DNA of 64,000 nucleotides from contig NZ_CP136693.1 of NCBI RefSeq assembly GCF_032922745.1, positions 558,001 to 622,000 of the forward strand, written 5' to 3'. Position numbers and translations under genes: made by a program. Below, in pieces: positions 33,111 through 43,137 of this stretch. A model generated the notes under the pieces. It was not told the origin of the DNA and ran no database searches. It saw nothing but the letters and a program-made list of their open reading frames with translations. The DNA is from Marinobacter salarius. GTDB taxonomy: Bacteria > Pseudomonadota > Gammaproteobacteria > Pseudomonadales > Oleiphilaceae. Each line of letters begins with the position of its first letter. The stretch's first letter is position 1.

Positions 33111-34526
33111 TTAAAGCTGCAGGGACCGCACCTCCAGAAACTCTTCAAGTCCCCATTTGCCGAATTCGCGACCGATACCGGAGTGGCCGAAGCCGCCAAA
33201 CGGCGCCAACGGGTTGAAGTCCCCGCCGTTGACGAACACCTGCCCGGTGCGCAGTTTACCTGCCACTTTTTTCGCGTGGGCATCATCGGCCGACCAGACA
33301 GCGCCGGACAGGCCATAGGCGGTGCCATTGGCTATCTCGATGGCCTCGGCTTCGTCCTGATAGGGGATCACGCACAGCACGGGGCCGAAAATTTCCTCCT
33401 GGGCGATGCGGCTGTCGGGTTTGACGTTACCGAACACCGTGGCCTTGACGAAGTAGCCCTTGTCGCAGCCTTCCGGAGCTTCTGGGCCGCCAGCAACCAG
33501 GGTGGCGCCTTCTTTGATACCAATGTTGATAAAGTCGATGACCTTGTCCCGCTGTTGAGCGGAAGCCAGCGGGCCCAGGCGTGTGGTTTCTTCCAGCGGA
33601 TTGCCCGGCGTCATTTTCGCCACCGCGTTAGCGGCCAGTTCGCAGGCTTCGTCATGCTTCTGGGCCGGAACCAGCATGCGGGTCAGCGCCGTGCAGGTCT
33701 GGCCTGAGTTCAGCAGGCAGTTGTTGACGGTTCCCTTGACCGCTTTCGCCAGGTCAGCATCCGACAGGATAACCGATGCAGATTTGCCGCCCATCTCCAG
33801 GGCAAAGCGCTTGAAATCATCGGCGGCAGCGTGGGCAATCAGGCTGCCGGTGCGGGTGGAGCCGGTGAACGACACCATGTTGACATCCGGGTGCTTGATC
33901 AGCGTGTCGCCCACTGTATGGCCTTCGCCGCAGACGAGATTGAAGACACCCTCGGGAAGGTCTGTCTGGTCCAGAATATCCGCCAGGATAAAGGCACTCT
34001 GGGGCGCGATTTCAGACGGCTTGAGCACCACCGTGCAACCGGCGGCAATGGCCGGAACCACCTTGAGGATGACCTGGTGCAGAGGGTAGTTCCAGGGGGT
34101 GATGCATCCCACCACGCCCACCGGCGTGTACTGCACCTCGGAGTTGCCGACCTGTTCGGAAAAGGTGAATTCCGGCAGCATTTTCAGGTAGCTTTTGGTA
34201 ATGGTGGCTGGCAGCCCCGCCTGAATGCCGGTGGCCAGTTTGATGGGCATGCCCACTTCCCGGCATACCGTTTCGGCTATCTCACCCGCCCGTTCTTTCA
34301 AACCAGCATGCAGCTGTTCCAGCACGTGCAATCGCTTTTCCAGCGTGCTTTCCGACCAGCTTTCGAAGGCCGTACTGGCAGCGGCGATGGCCTTCTCCAT
34401 TTCCTCACGACCGGCGGCGGGAACCCTGGCAATAACGTCTCCAGTGGCCGCTTCGTGAACATCAATGGTCTCACCATTCCAGTTCTGCCATTGGCCGTTG
34501 ATGTAGTTTTTGCTGAGATCTTTCAT
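33111..34526 (-). CDS. NAD(P)-dependent aldehyde dehydrogenase family protein
   Basis: A 471-residue aldehyde dehydrogenase. The catalytic Cys lies in NSGQTCTALTRML, the general base Glu in ALEMGGKSASVIL, and the cofactor loop in SFTGSTRTGSLI; PWNYPLHQVILKV and EEIFGPVLCVIPY also match. The substrate is not evident. ATG 34526 follows CAGGAG, and the frame reaches 34550 without support. It is the third gene of a minus-strand run with FadB-like and thiolase genes, fitting oxidation of an alcohol- or aldehyde-derived chain feeding beta-oxidation (inference). Confidence 0.92.
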   Translation of the reverse strand: MKDLSKNYINGQWQNWNGETIDVHEAATGDVIARVPAAGREEMEKAIAAASTAFESWSESTLEKRLHVLEQLHAGLKERAGEIAETVCREVGMPIKLATGIQAGLPATITKSYLKMLPEFTFSEQVGNSEVQYTPVGVVGCITPWNYPLHQVILKVVPAIAAGCTVVLKPSEIAPQSAFILADILDQTDLPEGVFNLVCGEGHTVGDTLIKHPDVNMVSFTGSTRTGSLIAHAAADDFKRFALEMGGKSASVILSDADLAKAVKGTVNNCLLNSGQTCTALTRMLVPAQKHDEACELAANAVAKMTPGNPLEETTRLGPLASAQQRDKVIDFINIGIKEGATLVAGGPEAPEGCDKGYFVKATVFGNVKPDSRIAQEEIFGPVLCVIPYQDEAEAIEIANGTAYGLSGAVWSADDAHAKKVAGKLRTGQVFVNGGDFNPLAPFGGFGHSGIGREFGKWGLEEFLEVRSLQL

Positions 34527-34578
34527 GGTTCCGCTCCTGAATAAATTCATGTGGATGATGTTCCGCGATACGGCCGCC

Positions 34579-35763
34579 TTACACTACCTCGAAAAGACCA
34601 GCCGCGCCCTGGCCACCACCAATGCACATTGTCACAACCACGTACCGGGCACCACGTCGCTTACCTTCAATCAGGGCATGGCCGGCCAGGCGGGAACCGG
34701 TAACACCATAGGGGTGGCCAATGGAGATAGAACCGCCGTTGACGTTCAACTTTTCCATCGGAATGCCCAGACGATCACGACAGTAAACCACCTGTGACGC
34801 AAAGGCTTCGTTCAGTTCCCACAGGTCGATATCGTCCATTTTCAGACCATTTCGCTCCAACAGGCGCGGAATGGCGAAAACCGGGCCAATACCCATCTCA
34901 TCCGGCTCGCAGCCTGCCACGGCAAAACCACGGAAGATACCCATCGGCTCGATGTTGTTTTTCTCGGCATAGGTGCTGTTCATCACGGTACATACGGACG
35001 CACCGTCAGACAGCTGGGACGCGTTACCGGCAGTGACGAACTGATTGTCTCCGCGCACCGGATTCAGGCCCTGGAGGCCTTCCAGCGTGGTGTTGGGGCG
35101 GTTGCACTCGTCACGGGTCAGGGTGACGTCCTTAGAGCTGATGTCACCGGTTTCCTTGTCCTTCACCATCATGGTGGCGTCGAAAGGCACAATTTCATCA
35201 TCAAACCTGCCCGCATCCTGGGCCGCCGCAGTGCGCTGCTGGGAAATCAGCGCGTACTCATCCTGGGCTTCACGGCTAATGCCATAACGCTGGGCCACAA
35301 TGTCGGCGGTTTCGATCATCGCCAGATACAGCTCGGGCTTGTTCTTCATCAGCCAGTCGTTAGTAGCGTGGAAGCTGTTGAGCTTCTCGTTCTGCACCAT
35401 GGAAATGGATTCGACGCCACCAGCCACCATGGCCGGAACCTTCTCCGACACCACCCGCTGCGCGGCAATGGCAATGGACTGAAGACCGGAACTACAGAAA
35501 CGGTTGATCGAAAGCCCTGCCGTCGTCACCGGCAAACCGGCACGAATCGCCGCCAGCCGAGCGATGTTCTTGCCCTGGGCGCCTTCATGGAACGTGGCGC
35601 CGAGGATCACATCTTCCACGATGGCCGGATCAATACCCGCACGCTCAACAGCGTGCTGAATAACGTGACCAGCCAGGTCCACGCTGTGGGTGTTGTTCAG
35701 GGCACCACGGTAGGATTTACCCAGGCCCGTGCGGGCAGTGGAAACAATAACGGCATCAGACAT
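34579..35763 (-). CDS. acetyl-CoA C-acyltransferase (thiolase)
   Basis: A 394-residue thiolase with nucleophilic Cys in NRFCSSGLQSIAIA, His in VNGGSISIGHPYGVTG and the second Cys in VTMCIGGGQGAAG. It splits 3-ketoacyl-CoA into acetyl-CoA and a shortened acyl-CoA. ATG 35763 follows AAGGAA; an upstream start at 35802 lacks support. It directly follows the FadB-like gene on the same strand, the classic FadBA arrangement, though the sequences are not the canonical fadBA operon of enterics. Confidence 0.93.
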   Translation of the reverse strand: MSDAVIVSTARTGLGKSYRGALNNTHSVDLAGHVIQHAVERAGIDPAIVEDVILGATFHEGAQGKNIARLAAIRAGLPVTTAGLSINRFCSSGLQSIAIAAQRVVSEKVPAMVAGGVESISMVQNEKLNSFHATNDWLMKNKPELYLAMIETADIVAQRYGISREAQDEYALISQQRTAAAQDAGRFDDEIVPFDATMMVKDKETGDISSKDVTLTRDECNRPNTTLEGLQGLNPVRGDNQFVTAGNASQLSDGASVCTVMNSTYAEKNNIEPMGIFRGFAVAGCEPDEMGIGPVFAIPRLLERNGLKMDDIDLWELNEAFASQVVYCRDRLGIPMEKLNVNGGSISIGHPYGVTGSRLAGHALIEGKRRGARYVVVTMCIGGGQGAAGLFEVV

Positions 35764-35825
35764 AACAATTTCCTTCGTATTCGAGTAAGCGAACAGAACC
35801 AAAACCGGGACCAGCCCCCAGGCTT

Positions 35826-37919
35826 CTAGATATCCCCAAACTTGCGACCGTCACTAACCAGCTTCTCTAACAGGACCGCCGGCTTCCACTGCTCACCCCC
35901 AAGGGTGTCGTGGAAGTTCCTGACCGTGCCGAGAATGGTATCCAGGCCAATCTGATCCGCCCAGAACATCGGCCCACCCCGATAGGCCGGGAAGCCATAG
36001 CCATAGATCCAGGTAATGTCGATATCCAGGGACCGGTCCGCAATGCCCTCTTCCAGAATCTTGGCACCCTCATTGACCATCACGTACATGCACCGCTCCA
36101 GAATCTCCTGGTCGGTGATCTCGCGGGACTTGATACCCTGCTCCTGACGGAATTCGGCAATAACCCGGTCCACTTCCGGATCGGGAATCGGCTTGCGGTT
36201 ACCCTCTTCGTATCTGTACACGCCCGCCTGGGTCTTCTGGCCAAGGCGCCCCTGCTCCGCCAGCTTATCCATCCAGCTCGCCGGCACGTCCTCACCTGCC
36301 TTGCGGCGCTCCTGACGGATGCTGTATCCAATATCGATACCGGCCAGGTCCGACATCGCAAACTGCCCCATGGGGAAGCCCAGATCGGTCAGTACCTTGT
36401 CCACCTGTTGCGGGCTCGCACCTTCGTTGACCAGCGCCATGGCCTCAGCGCCCCGCTTGTGCAGCATGCGATTGCCGACGAAGCCATAGCAGTTACCCAC
36501 CATGACCCCGACCTTGCGAATCTTCTTCGCCAGCGCCATGGCGGTGGCCTTGACCTCATCAGAGGTTTTTTCGCCGCGTACAATTTCCAGCAGCTTCATC
36601 ACGTTGGCGGGGCTGAAGAAATGCAGGCCGATCACGTCCTGCGGACGTTTCGTTGCCGCCGCAATGTCATCAATACTGAGGGTGGAGGTGTTGGACGCCA
36701 GAATCGCACCCGCTTTGCAGGCGTCGTCCAACTGACCGAAGATCTTTCTCTTCAGGTCCATGCTTTCAAACACCGCCTCGATCACCAGATCCACATCGCT
36801 GAAATCGTCATAGGTTAGTGTGCCGCTGATCAGGTTCATGCGCTCCTCAACCTGGGCCTGGGTGATACGGCCTTTCTTCGCGGTGTTCTCGTAGTTCCGG
36901 CGAATCACTGCCAGGCCCTTGTCCAGCGCCTCCTGCTTGACCTCGGCGATGGTCACGGGAATCCCGGCGTTGGCGAAGTTCATGGCGATGCCACCGCCCA
37001 TGGTGCCGGCACCAATCACCCCTACGGTGCGAATATCCCGAACCGGCGTGTCCTTGGACAAACCCTTCACCTTCGAGACTTCCCGCTCAGCAAAGAAAGA
37101 GTGAACCAGCCCGGCACGCTGGGGCGACTCCATGCACTCCATAAACAGTTCACGCTCTCGCTTCACGCCATCCTCGAACGGCAGGCTGAAAGCGGCTTCC
37201 ACCGCATCTACACACTTGAACGGGGAAAACAGGCCGCGCGCTTTTTTCTGCAAGCCGGCGCGGAACTGTTCAAAAACATCGCTACCCTTGTCGGCCTGCA
37301 ACTTATCGGTCAGGTCCCTTACGCGACGGACCGGCTTGCCTTCGTCCGCAATTTTCTGTGCGTATGCCAGGCCTGCAGCCTTGATATCGCTGCCGTCCTC
37401 AACCGCATCAACAATGCCCAGGGCCAAAGCGTCGTTAGCGCCTACGAATTCGCCGGTGGTAATCATTTCCAGGGCCTTTTGGGCACCCGTCAGGCGCGGC
37501 AGGCGCTGGGTGCCCCCGGCTCCCGGCAACAGGCCCAACTTCACTTCCGGTAGCCCCACCTTGGCACTGCTCAAGGCCACCCGGTAGTGACAGCCCAATG
37601 CGGTTTCCAGGCCACCGCCCAACGCAGTGCCGTGAATAGCCGCAACAATTGGCTTGTCGCTGCTCTCATACTGGTCAACAACGGACGGCAGCCCCGGGTC
37701 CTGCATGGGCTTGCCGAATTCGCGAATGTCGGCCCCGGCAATAAAAGTGCGGCCTTCACACACCAGCAACAGTACCTTGGCGTCAACGTCTTTCTGGCCC
37801 TGCTCCAGCGCAGCCACCAGGCCGGAACGAACCGCATGGCTGAGGGCGTTCACCGGCGGATAGTTCACGGTGATCACGCCAATGGAGCCTTCCCGGTTAT
37901 AAGTCACGACCTCAGACAT
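35826..37919 (-). CDS. enoyl-CoA hydratase / 3-hydroxyacyl-CoA dehydrogenase, FadB/peroxisomal type
   Basis: A 697-residue bifunctional enzyme: crotonase domain (about 1-190, with AGADIREFGKP and GTALGGGLETALG forming the oxyanion hole), then the NAD domain (GVIGAGTMGGGIAMNFANAG, about residue 300) and the C-terminal 3HCDH pair (FFSPANVMKLLEIVRG, YGFVGNRML, YGYGFPAYRGGPMF). This order matches peroxisomal-type multifunctional proteins. ATG 37919 follows AGGAGA; the frame opens to 38006 only by chance. It heads the run with thiolase and aldehyde dehydrogenase and faces the IclR gene tail to tail. Confidence 0.93.
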   Translation of the reverse strand: MSEVVTYNREGSIGVITVNYPPVNALSHAVRSGLVAALEQGQKDVDAKVLLLVCEGRTFIAGADIREFGKPMQDPGLPSVVDQYESSDKPIVAAIHGTALGGGLETALGCHYRVALSSAKVGLPEVKLGLLPGAGGTQRLPRLTGAQKALEMITTGEFVGANDALALGIVDAVEDGSDIKAAGLAYAQKIADEGKPVRRVRDLTDKLQADKGSDVFEQFRAGLQKKARGLFSPFKCVDAVEAAFSLPFEDGVKRERELFMECMESPQRAGLVHSFFAEREVSKVKGLSKDTPVRDIRTVGVIGAGTMGGGIAMNFANAGIPVTIAEVKQEALDKGLAVIRRNYENTAKKGRITQAQVEERMNLISGTLTYDDFSDVDLVIEAVFESMDLKRKIFGQLDDACKAGAILASNTSTLSIDDIAAATKRPQDVIGLHFFSPANVMKLLEIVRGEKTSDEVKATAMALAKKIRKVGVMVGNCYGFVGNRMLHKRGAEAMALVNEGASPQQVDKVLTDLGFPMGQFAMSDLAGIDIGYSIRQERRKAGEDVPASWMDKLAEQGRLGQKTQAGVYRYEEGNRKPIPDPEVDRVIAEFRQEQGIKSREITDQEILERCMYVMVNEGAKILEEGIADRSLDIDITWIYGYGFPAYRGGPMFWADQIGLDTILGTVRNFHDTLGGEQWKPAVLLEKLVSDGRKFGDI

Positions 37920-38022
37920 AATCTCTCCTAGCCATCTATGGAATATAGTTTTAACAAGCGAAACATAGTCACGATTTAATACAAGTTTTCGGCAGGTTTC
38001 AACCATGAACTAAAATGCAGGC

Positions 38023-38053
38023 GTAAAAAAACCCCAGAACGAATTCTGGGGTT
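38023..38053 (-). terminator. rho-independent terminator of the IclR gene
   Basis: AACCCCAGAA and TTCTGGGGTT form a perfect stem followed on the minus strand by seven T, 36 nt past the IclR stop. It isolates this gene from the fadB-like operon. Confidence 0.88.
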
Positions 38054-38088
38054 CTTACTCCAAGGCCGGCTTCTTCACCAGTACCCGG

Positions 38089-38913
38089 TTAAACACCAAG
38101 CGATTCGATATCGCTGGCCAGCATCGCCAGTTGATGAGCAATGGATTCCCGCAGCTTTTCCCCGGAAATCAAATAGGAAGGCGCCGCACAAGTCAGCGCC
38201 ATGATAGTGCCGTCCTGCAGATGAATGGGCACACCCGCAGAGTTGATGTTGCGATCCCACTCGCCGAGCGACAGACAGAAGCCATACGTCTTGTAGTCCT
38301 CCATCGAGCGTTCGAGGCCCTCCTGCTTCTCCGGCCAGGCATCACCATACTTGGCTTCCATGGCGTCCGTAATAACCTTACGGCCTTTATCCGAAATCGC
38401 GCAGTAGTAGGCACGCCCGGCCGATGTGGTGGCCATGGGCAGTTTCAAACCGATGTCCATACGCAGCAGCGATGCTTCCGGCGGCAGGCGATTCTCTACA
38501 TAGATCATGTGCAGACGATCGCGGCAAGTCAGGCCTACGGACATGTTGGTCTGACGGGCAAACTCGTCCATGTAAGGCTTGGCCAGCTGACGCACTTTAA
38601 GGTTGGAAACGTAGGCATAACCAAGTGCCAATACACCGGAGCTGAGCTGGTACTTTTCCAACTGGGCGTTATAACTGAGGTAACCCAGCTTGGTCAGGGT
38701 GTAGGTCATGCGCGAAACAGTGGGTTTCGGCAGCCCGGTCAGGCGCGCAATGTCCTGATTCCCCAGAATCACCGAGCCCTGGCTAAAGGCACGAAGCACG
38801 TCGAGACCACGGGAAAGTGCCTCTACAAATTTACGATCTTTTTCAGGCTTTACCGGTTCGCCATCACCGGATGCTGCCAGGAGTTCCGGCGGGGTGGCTT
38901 GTGCTTTTGTCAT
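38089..38913 (-). CDS. IclR-family transcriptional regulator (PcaR/PobR-like)
   Basis: A 274-residue regulator. An N-terminal winged helix (LDVLRAFSQGSVILGNQDIA, LTGLPKPTVSRMTYTL) is followed by an IclR effector domain (MSVGLTCRDRLHMIYVENRL, ATTSAGRAYYCAIS, AGVPIHLQDGTIMALTCAAP). IclR members of this kind often control aromatic or hydroxy-acid catabolism. It has its own terminator and is divergent from the hydroxyacid dehydrogenase gene across 284 nt, which should contain its operator. GGAGG precedes the ATG. Confidence 0.9.
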   Translation of the reverse strand: MTKAQATPPELLAASGDGEPVKPEKDRKFVEALSRGLDVLRAFSQGSVILGNQDIARLTGLPKPTVSRMTYTLTKLGYLSYNAQLEKYQLSSGVLALGYAYVSNLKVRQLAKPYMDEFARQTNMSVGLTCRDRLHMIYVENRLPPEASLLRMDIGLKLPMATTSAGRAYYCAISDKGRKVITDAMEAKYGDAWPEKQEGLERSMEDYKTYGFCLSLGEWDRNINSAGVPIHLQDGTIMALTCAAPSYLISGEKLRESIAHQLAMLASDIESLGV

Positions 38914-39197
38914 AAACGGGCGTCCTCCAACAGCTGCGCCTGATCCGCTGTGCCCGGACTACCGGGGCTATGTTCGGATAGTAAGAAAAGATGCGGTATT
39001 TTAATCGCTGCAGATATCAAGTACCAGAAACCATTATCAAAAGTCGTGCCAAATATGAAACACTCTTCCTTTATGTTTCAATTCTCTTCCAATATTGCGA
39101 TACAGAACCCCAGGTTTACGGGCCATCTGCGGTATATTATTCTGCAATGTGAAACTTAATAACCGAATTCAAAGTCGCTGACAACCCCGGAGAGCAC

Positions 39198-40127
39198 ATG
39201 AAAGTTCTATTTGTAGCAGGAGACCCCAAACCGGAGCGCTGGACCGTTCCTATCAAGGAACTGCTTCCGGAAGCCGAGATTCACGTTTGGGACGCCAACG
39301 GTCCGGTGGTCGATGCCGATTACGCCATTGTCTGGCAACCACCGGAACAACTGTTTGAGCGCGAGAAAAAGCTTAAAGCCGTGTTTAACCTCGGGGCGGG
39401 CATCGATGGGTTGCTGGCCGTACCCAATCTACCGCCCCAACTGCCCATCGTGCGCCTGGAAGATGCCGGCATGTCGGCGCAGATGGCGGAATACGTGTTG
39501 CACCAGCTGCTGGAAGCCAACCGGGGCATGGAAACCTACCGCGAGCAGCAGCGCCAGGGTACCTGGAAAATTCATCGCCCAATCAAGCGCAGCGATTGGC
39601 CAGTTGGCGTCATGGGCCTTGGCCACATTGGCAAGCGGGTGGCGCGCACCCTCGCCAGCCTGGATTACCGGGTCAATGGCTGGGCCCGCAGCAAGCACGA
39701 TCTGGAGGGCGTCTCGACCTTTTCCGGCACCGAAAACCTGACCGATTTTCTGCAATCAACCCGCGTTCTGGTAAACACTCTGCCATTGACCGACGAAACC
39801 CGGGACATTCTCAACCACCAGCACCTTAGCCAACTCATGCCCGATGCCGTGGTGATTAACGTGGGCCGGGGAGAACACCTGGTGGAAGAGGACCTGATTA
39901 AAGCCATAGAAGACGGCCATGTGGCCCGGGCCTCCCTGGATGTGTTTCGCCAGGAACCCCTGCCCGCGGATCACCCCTTCTGGCAGCGACCGGAGATCAC
40001 CATTACGCCACACATCTCGGCTCGCACCCTGAGGGAGGCCACCCTGGAGCAGATCACCGGTAAGATCCAGGCACACTATAATGGTCAGCCGATTTCCGGC
40101 ATCGTGGACCCCAGCCGGGGCTACTGA
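39198..40127 (+). CDS. ghrA: glyoxylate/hydroxypyruvate reductase-like 2-hydroxyacid dehydrogenase
   Basis: A 309-residue NAD(P)-dependent D-2-hydroxyacid dehydrogenase of the GhrA group. It has the nucleotide fold VGVMGLGHIGKRVARTLASL, the substrate Arg in VNTLPLTDETRDIL, NVGRGEHLVEEDL, catalytic Glu in FRQEPLP and His in TITPHISART. It reduces glyoxylate or hydroxypyruvate, with true substrate preference not evident. CCGGAGAG precedes the ATG. It is divergent from the IclR gene and may be its target. Confidence 0.88.
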   Translation: MKVLFVAGDPKPERWTVPIKELLPEAEIHVWDANGPVVDADYAIVWQPPEQLFEREKKLKAVFNLGAGIDGLLAVPNLPPQLPIVRLEDAGMSAQMAEYVLHQLLEANRGMETYREQQRQGTWKIHRPIKRSDWPVGVMGLGHIGKRVARTLASLDYRVNGWARSKHDLEGVSTFSGTENLTDFLQSTRVLVNTLPLTDETRDILNHQHLSQLMPDAVVINVGRGEHLVEEDLIKAIEDGHVARASLDVFRQEPLPADHPFWQRPEITITPHISARTLREATLEQITGKIQAHYNGQPISGIVDPSRGY

Positions 40128-40164
40128 ACCACTGAACATTGGCGCCGCTCGTTGTATGCATCAA

Positions 40165-41517
40165 TCAGCTCGTGGCCGGCGCCATCACAAACATCCCCCA
40201 CAGCATCAGCAATAACAGCGGAATGGAGAGCAGGACAAAAGCGCCGTTCCAGCCAAACGCCACCAGCCAGCGTGACACCTGCCCGAATCGTGACAGCAAC
40301 ATAACAGCCGGGCCGAACGGCGACAGCATCATGGCCAGGGAGAAACCAATCACCAGGGCGACCGCAATCGGCAGGGGGTTCACACCCTCGGCGACCAATT
40401 GTGGCATCAACCCCGCCTGAACACTCAGCACAGTAATCGGGATGATGCCGATGGCTGAGAGCATCGGCATCATTAGTAACCCACACACTGCCAGTAAAAA
40501 TACTCCCAGTTCACCAGTGGCCATGCCTGCCAGGGCATCCGCCGGAATCACCGAGACCAACGCCACGCCTAACCCGGCGGAACCTGCGAAGATAGACATC
40601 TCGTTGCTCATACCGAGCATATTGTCAGTGGCTTCCCGTATCGCCATAGCTGGCGAGCGATCGTGCCAGAACATATAAAGAAGGGTGGCCACCGGCACCG
40701 TCAGCATGGCGGCCACCGACACCTTCAGTTCCGTTAACTGCACCAGCAGTCCCATCGACGTAAAGATAACCAATACCAGCAATACTAGCCGCCCACTTCC
40801 GGCCGGCCAGGCTTCCAGCGGTTCGCGCTCAACGCTGACCCTACGAAAACGCTTATGCTCCAGCCCCCATCCCACCAGAACCAGCAATACCGCACTGCCA
40901 ATGCCATAGGGCAGCAGGCCCGACCAGCTCAGGGAGGGTACTTCACGGGTAATAATGGCGACCGCAACACTGGTTGGCGCTACCAGCGGCACCAGCGCAA
41001 ATCCTCGTAATGTACTGATCAGCACACTGCGCAACCAGCGCACCCGCGAAGCCCCGGTAATACCCCGCTGCCGCAGGGTGTCCGACAGCGTGCCACAAAG
41101 CAGGTTCATCACGCCGAAGTTCAGCACTGACGCAATGCCACAACTCACCACCGCGTATTTCGGGTACAGCAACGCCGGGCGACCACCTAGCAGCACATCG
41201 TGTATACGCTGCAGCACCTCGAGCCGGCGAACCAGGCATTGCATCATCCCCAGGCTTCCCAGGAACGCCGCATAAAAAGCAGCGTTAGACGCGGCACGAA
41301 TCAGATCCTCGGCTGCCAGTTGCCGGATGAAACCCAGATAACCGATTACAACCAGCGAGATCAGGAACAGGTAACGGGAATACGATTGCAGCCGCCTCAG
41401 CGCTATCAAGAAATAAAGCACAAACAACACACCCGCAAAGGTACTTAGCGTTATGCTGGAAAGGCAAAGCGCCAGAAGTTCCAGAAAAACCGCAGCAGGA
41501 ACCAGAAAACGGCTCAT
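40165..41517 (-). CDS. predicted 12-helix membrane transporter, family uncertain
   Basis: A 450-residue hydrophobic protein with about 12 membrane segments. The two halves look roughly repeated, with NFGVMNLLCGTLSDTLRQRG in the first and AIGIIPITVLSVQAGLMPQL in the second, and the Pro/Gly-containing broken helices recall ion-transporter or TRAP-large-subunit-like folds. I cannot name the family. It lies between a hydroxyacid dehydrogenase and glutaryl-CoA dehydrogenase, so a carboxylate carrier is possible (inference only). Confidence 0.7.
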   Translation of the reverse strand: MSRFLVPAAVFLELLALCLSSITLSTFAGVLFVLYFLIALRRLQSYSRYLFLISLVVIGYLGFIRQLAAEDLIRAASNAAFYAAFLGSLGMMQCLVRRLEVLQRIHDVLLGGRPALLYPKYAVVSCGIASVLNFGVMNLLCGTLSDTLRQRGITGASRVRWLRSVLISTLRGFALVPLVAPTSVAVAIITREVPSLSWSGLLPYGIGSAVLLVLVGWGLEHKRFRRVSVEREPLEAWPAGSGRLVLLVLVIFTSMGLLVQLTELKVSVAAMLTVPVATLLYMFWHDRSPAMAIREATDNMLGMSNEMSIFAGSAGLGVALVSVIPADALAGMATGELGVFLLAVCGLLMMPMLSAIGIIPITVLSVQAGLMPQLVAEGVNPLPIAVALVIGFSLAMMLSPFGPAVMLLSRFGQVSRWLVAFGWNGAFVLLSIPLLLLMLWGMFVMAPATS

Positions 41518-41720
41518 AGCAGATTGCTGCCCTTCGTTGATGGTATCGGTTGCATTTCAAACAGCCCCGGATTAGTCTTCAACAGTCAATATACAAAACT
41601 TAGTTCCGCTATACGAAACTATATCAACATTAATGACATGACAAGCCCAACCCTTCCCTCGTTACAAACGGAAGATCACAATGGAAAGAGCAACCGACTA
41701 ATTTTTTGAGGAGACATACC

Positions 41721-42890
41721 ATGGCTTCTGCACCTTGGGATGACCTGCTGCAATTCGATAAACAACTGGATGAAACCGAGCGCCAGGTTCGGGACAGCAT
41801 TCGTTCGTTCTGCGATCAGCGTCTGATGCCTGGCATTACCGAAGCGAACCGGCATGAGAAGTTCGACCGTTCCATTTTTACCGACATGGGCGAGCTGGGC
41901 ATGCTCGGCGCCACCCTGCCGGAAGAATACGGCGGCCCCGGCCTGAACCACGTGTGCTATGGCCTGATCGCCCGTGAAGTGGAACGGGTGGACTCCGCGT
42001 ACCGCTCAGCACTGAGTGTCCAGTCGTCCCTGGTTATTCACCCGATTCACGCCTTTGGCCAGGAAGCTCTGAAAAAACGCATCCTGCCCCAACTGGCATC
42101 TGGCGAAAAGGTAGGCTGCTTTGGCCTGACCGAGCCCAACCACGGGTCTGACCCGGGCAACATGGAAACCCGCGCCAAGAAAGTCGACGGCGGCTATCTG
42201 GTCAGTGGTTCCAAGACCTGGATCACCAACTCACCCATTGCCGATGTTTGCGTGGTCTGGGCCAAACTGGAGGGCAAAATCACCGGTTTCGTCATCGAAC
42301 GTGAAGGCGCCAAGGGTCTGGACACGCCGAAGATTGACGGCAAGTTTTCCCTGCGCGCTTCCGAGACCGGTTCCATCTTTATGGACGAGGTCTTTGTGCC
42401 GGACGAGAACAAGCTCGACGTAGAAGGCCTGAAAGGGCCGTTCAGTTGCCTGAACAAGGCCCGTTTCGGCATCAGTTGGGGCTCCGTGGGCGCCGCCGAG
42501 TTCTGCTGGCATGCAGCACTCAATTACACCCTCGAGCGCAAGCAGTTTGGCAAGCCGCTGGCGGCCAACCAGCTGATTCAGAAAAAGCTGGCGGATATGC
42601 AGACCGAAATCACCCTGGGCCTTCAGGGTGCCTTGCAACTGGGCCGTATGATAGACGCCGGCAACTACTCGACAGACGCCATCTCCATGCTCAAGCGCAA
42701 CAACTGCGGCAAGGCCCTGGACATCGCACGGGTAGCCCGTGACATGCACGGCGGCAATGGCATCTCCGACGAATACCATGTCATCCGCCACGTGATGAAC
42801 CTGGAAGCGGTGAATACCTATGAAGGTACTCACGATGTCCACGCCCTGATTCTTGGCCGGGGACAGACGGGGATTCAGGCCTTTAGCTGA
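41721..42890 (+). CDS. gcdH: glutaryl-CoA dehydrogenase
   Basis: A 389-residue acyl-CoA dehydrogenase that oxidises and decarboxylates glutaryl-CoA to crotonyl-CoA, an end step of lysine and aromatic degradation. Family-specific signs are FGLTEPNHGSDPGNMETRA, FGKPLAANQLIQKKLADMQ, MHGGNGISDEYHVIRH and the catalytic Glu in NTYEGTHDVHALILG. ATG 41721 follows GAGGAG. It is monocistronic, with a strong terminator after it. Confidence 0.94.
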   Translation: MASAPWDDLLQFDKQLDETERQVRDSIRSFCDQRLMPGITEANRHEKFDRSIFTDMGELGMLGATLPEEYGGPGLNHVCYGLIAREVERVDSAYRSALSVQSSLVIHPIHAFGQEALKKRILPQLASGEKVGCFGLTEPNHGSDPGNMETRAKKVDGGYLVSGSKTWITNSPIADVCVVWAKLEGKITGFVIEREGAKGLDTPKIDGKFSLRASETGSIFMDEVFVPDENKLDVEGLKGPFSCLNKARFGISWGSVGAAEFCWHAALNYTLERKQFGKPLAANQLIQKKLADMQTEITLGLQGALQLGRMIDAGNYSTDAISMLKRNNCGKALDIARVARDMHGGNGISDEYHVIRHVMNLEAVNTYEGTHDVHALILGRGQTGIQAFS

Positions 42891-42910
42891 ACCTGCCGCC
42901 CATCGTTCAA

Positions 42911-42937
42911 AAAGCAGAGCCTCGGCTCTGCTTTTTT
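42911..42937 (+). terminator. rho-independent terminator of gcdH
   Basis: AAAGCAGAGCC and GGCTCTGCTTT form an 11-bp stem ending in a run of six T, 20 nt after the gcdH stop. Confidence 0.9.
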
Positions 42938-43137
42938 GTGGACATAGAAAAGTCCCACAGCAGGACGGTGCCTTTGGAACCAACAAGGCAGTGAAATCAA
43001 ATTTTGGTGCGAGTTGTAGTTACTCTGTGTTTTCTTGTTTCATTATCATTGACAGGAACGCAATCCATAAAAGATCATTGAGTAATTCTGCTATGCGGTA
43101 TATATTTTCGCTGTAATGCATTTACGAGGTTGATTCG

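Noticed and set aside
35910..36818. 302-residue plus-strand frame opposite the FadB-like gene
   Set aside because: Antisense shadow of a strongly conserved enzyme; composition is unlike a real protein.
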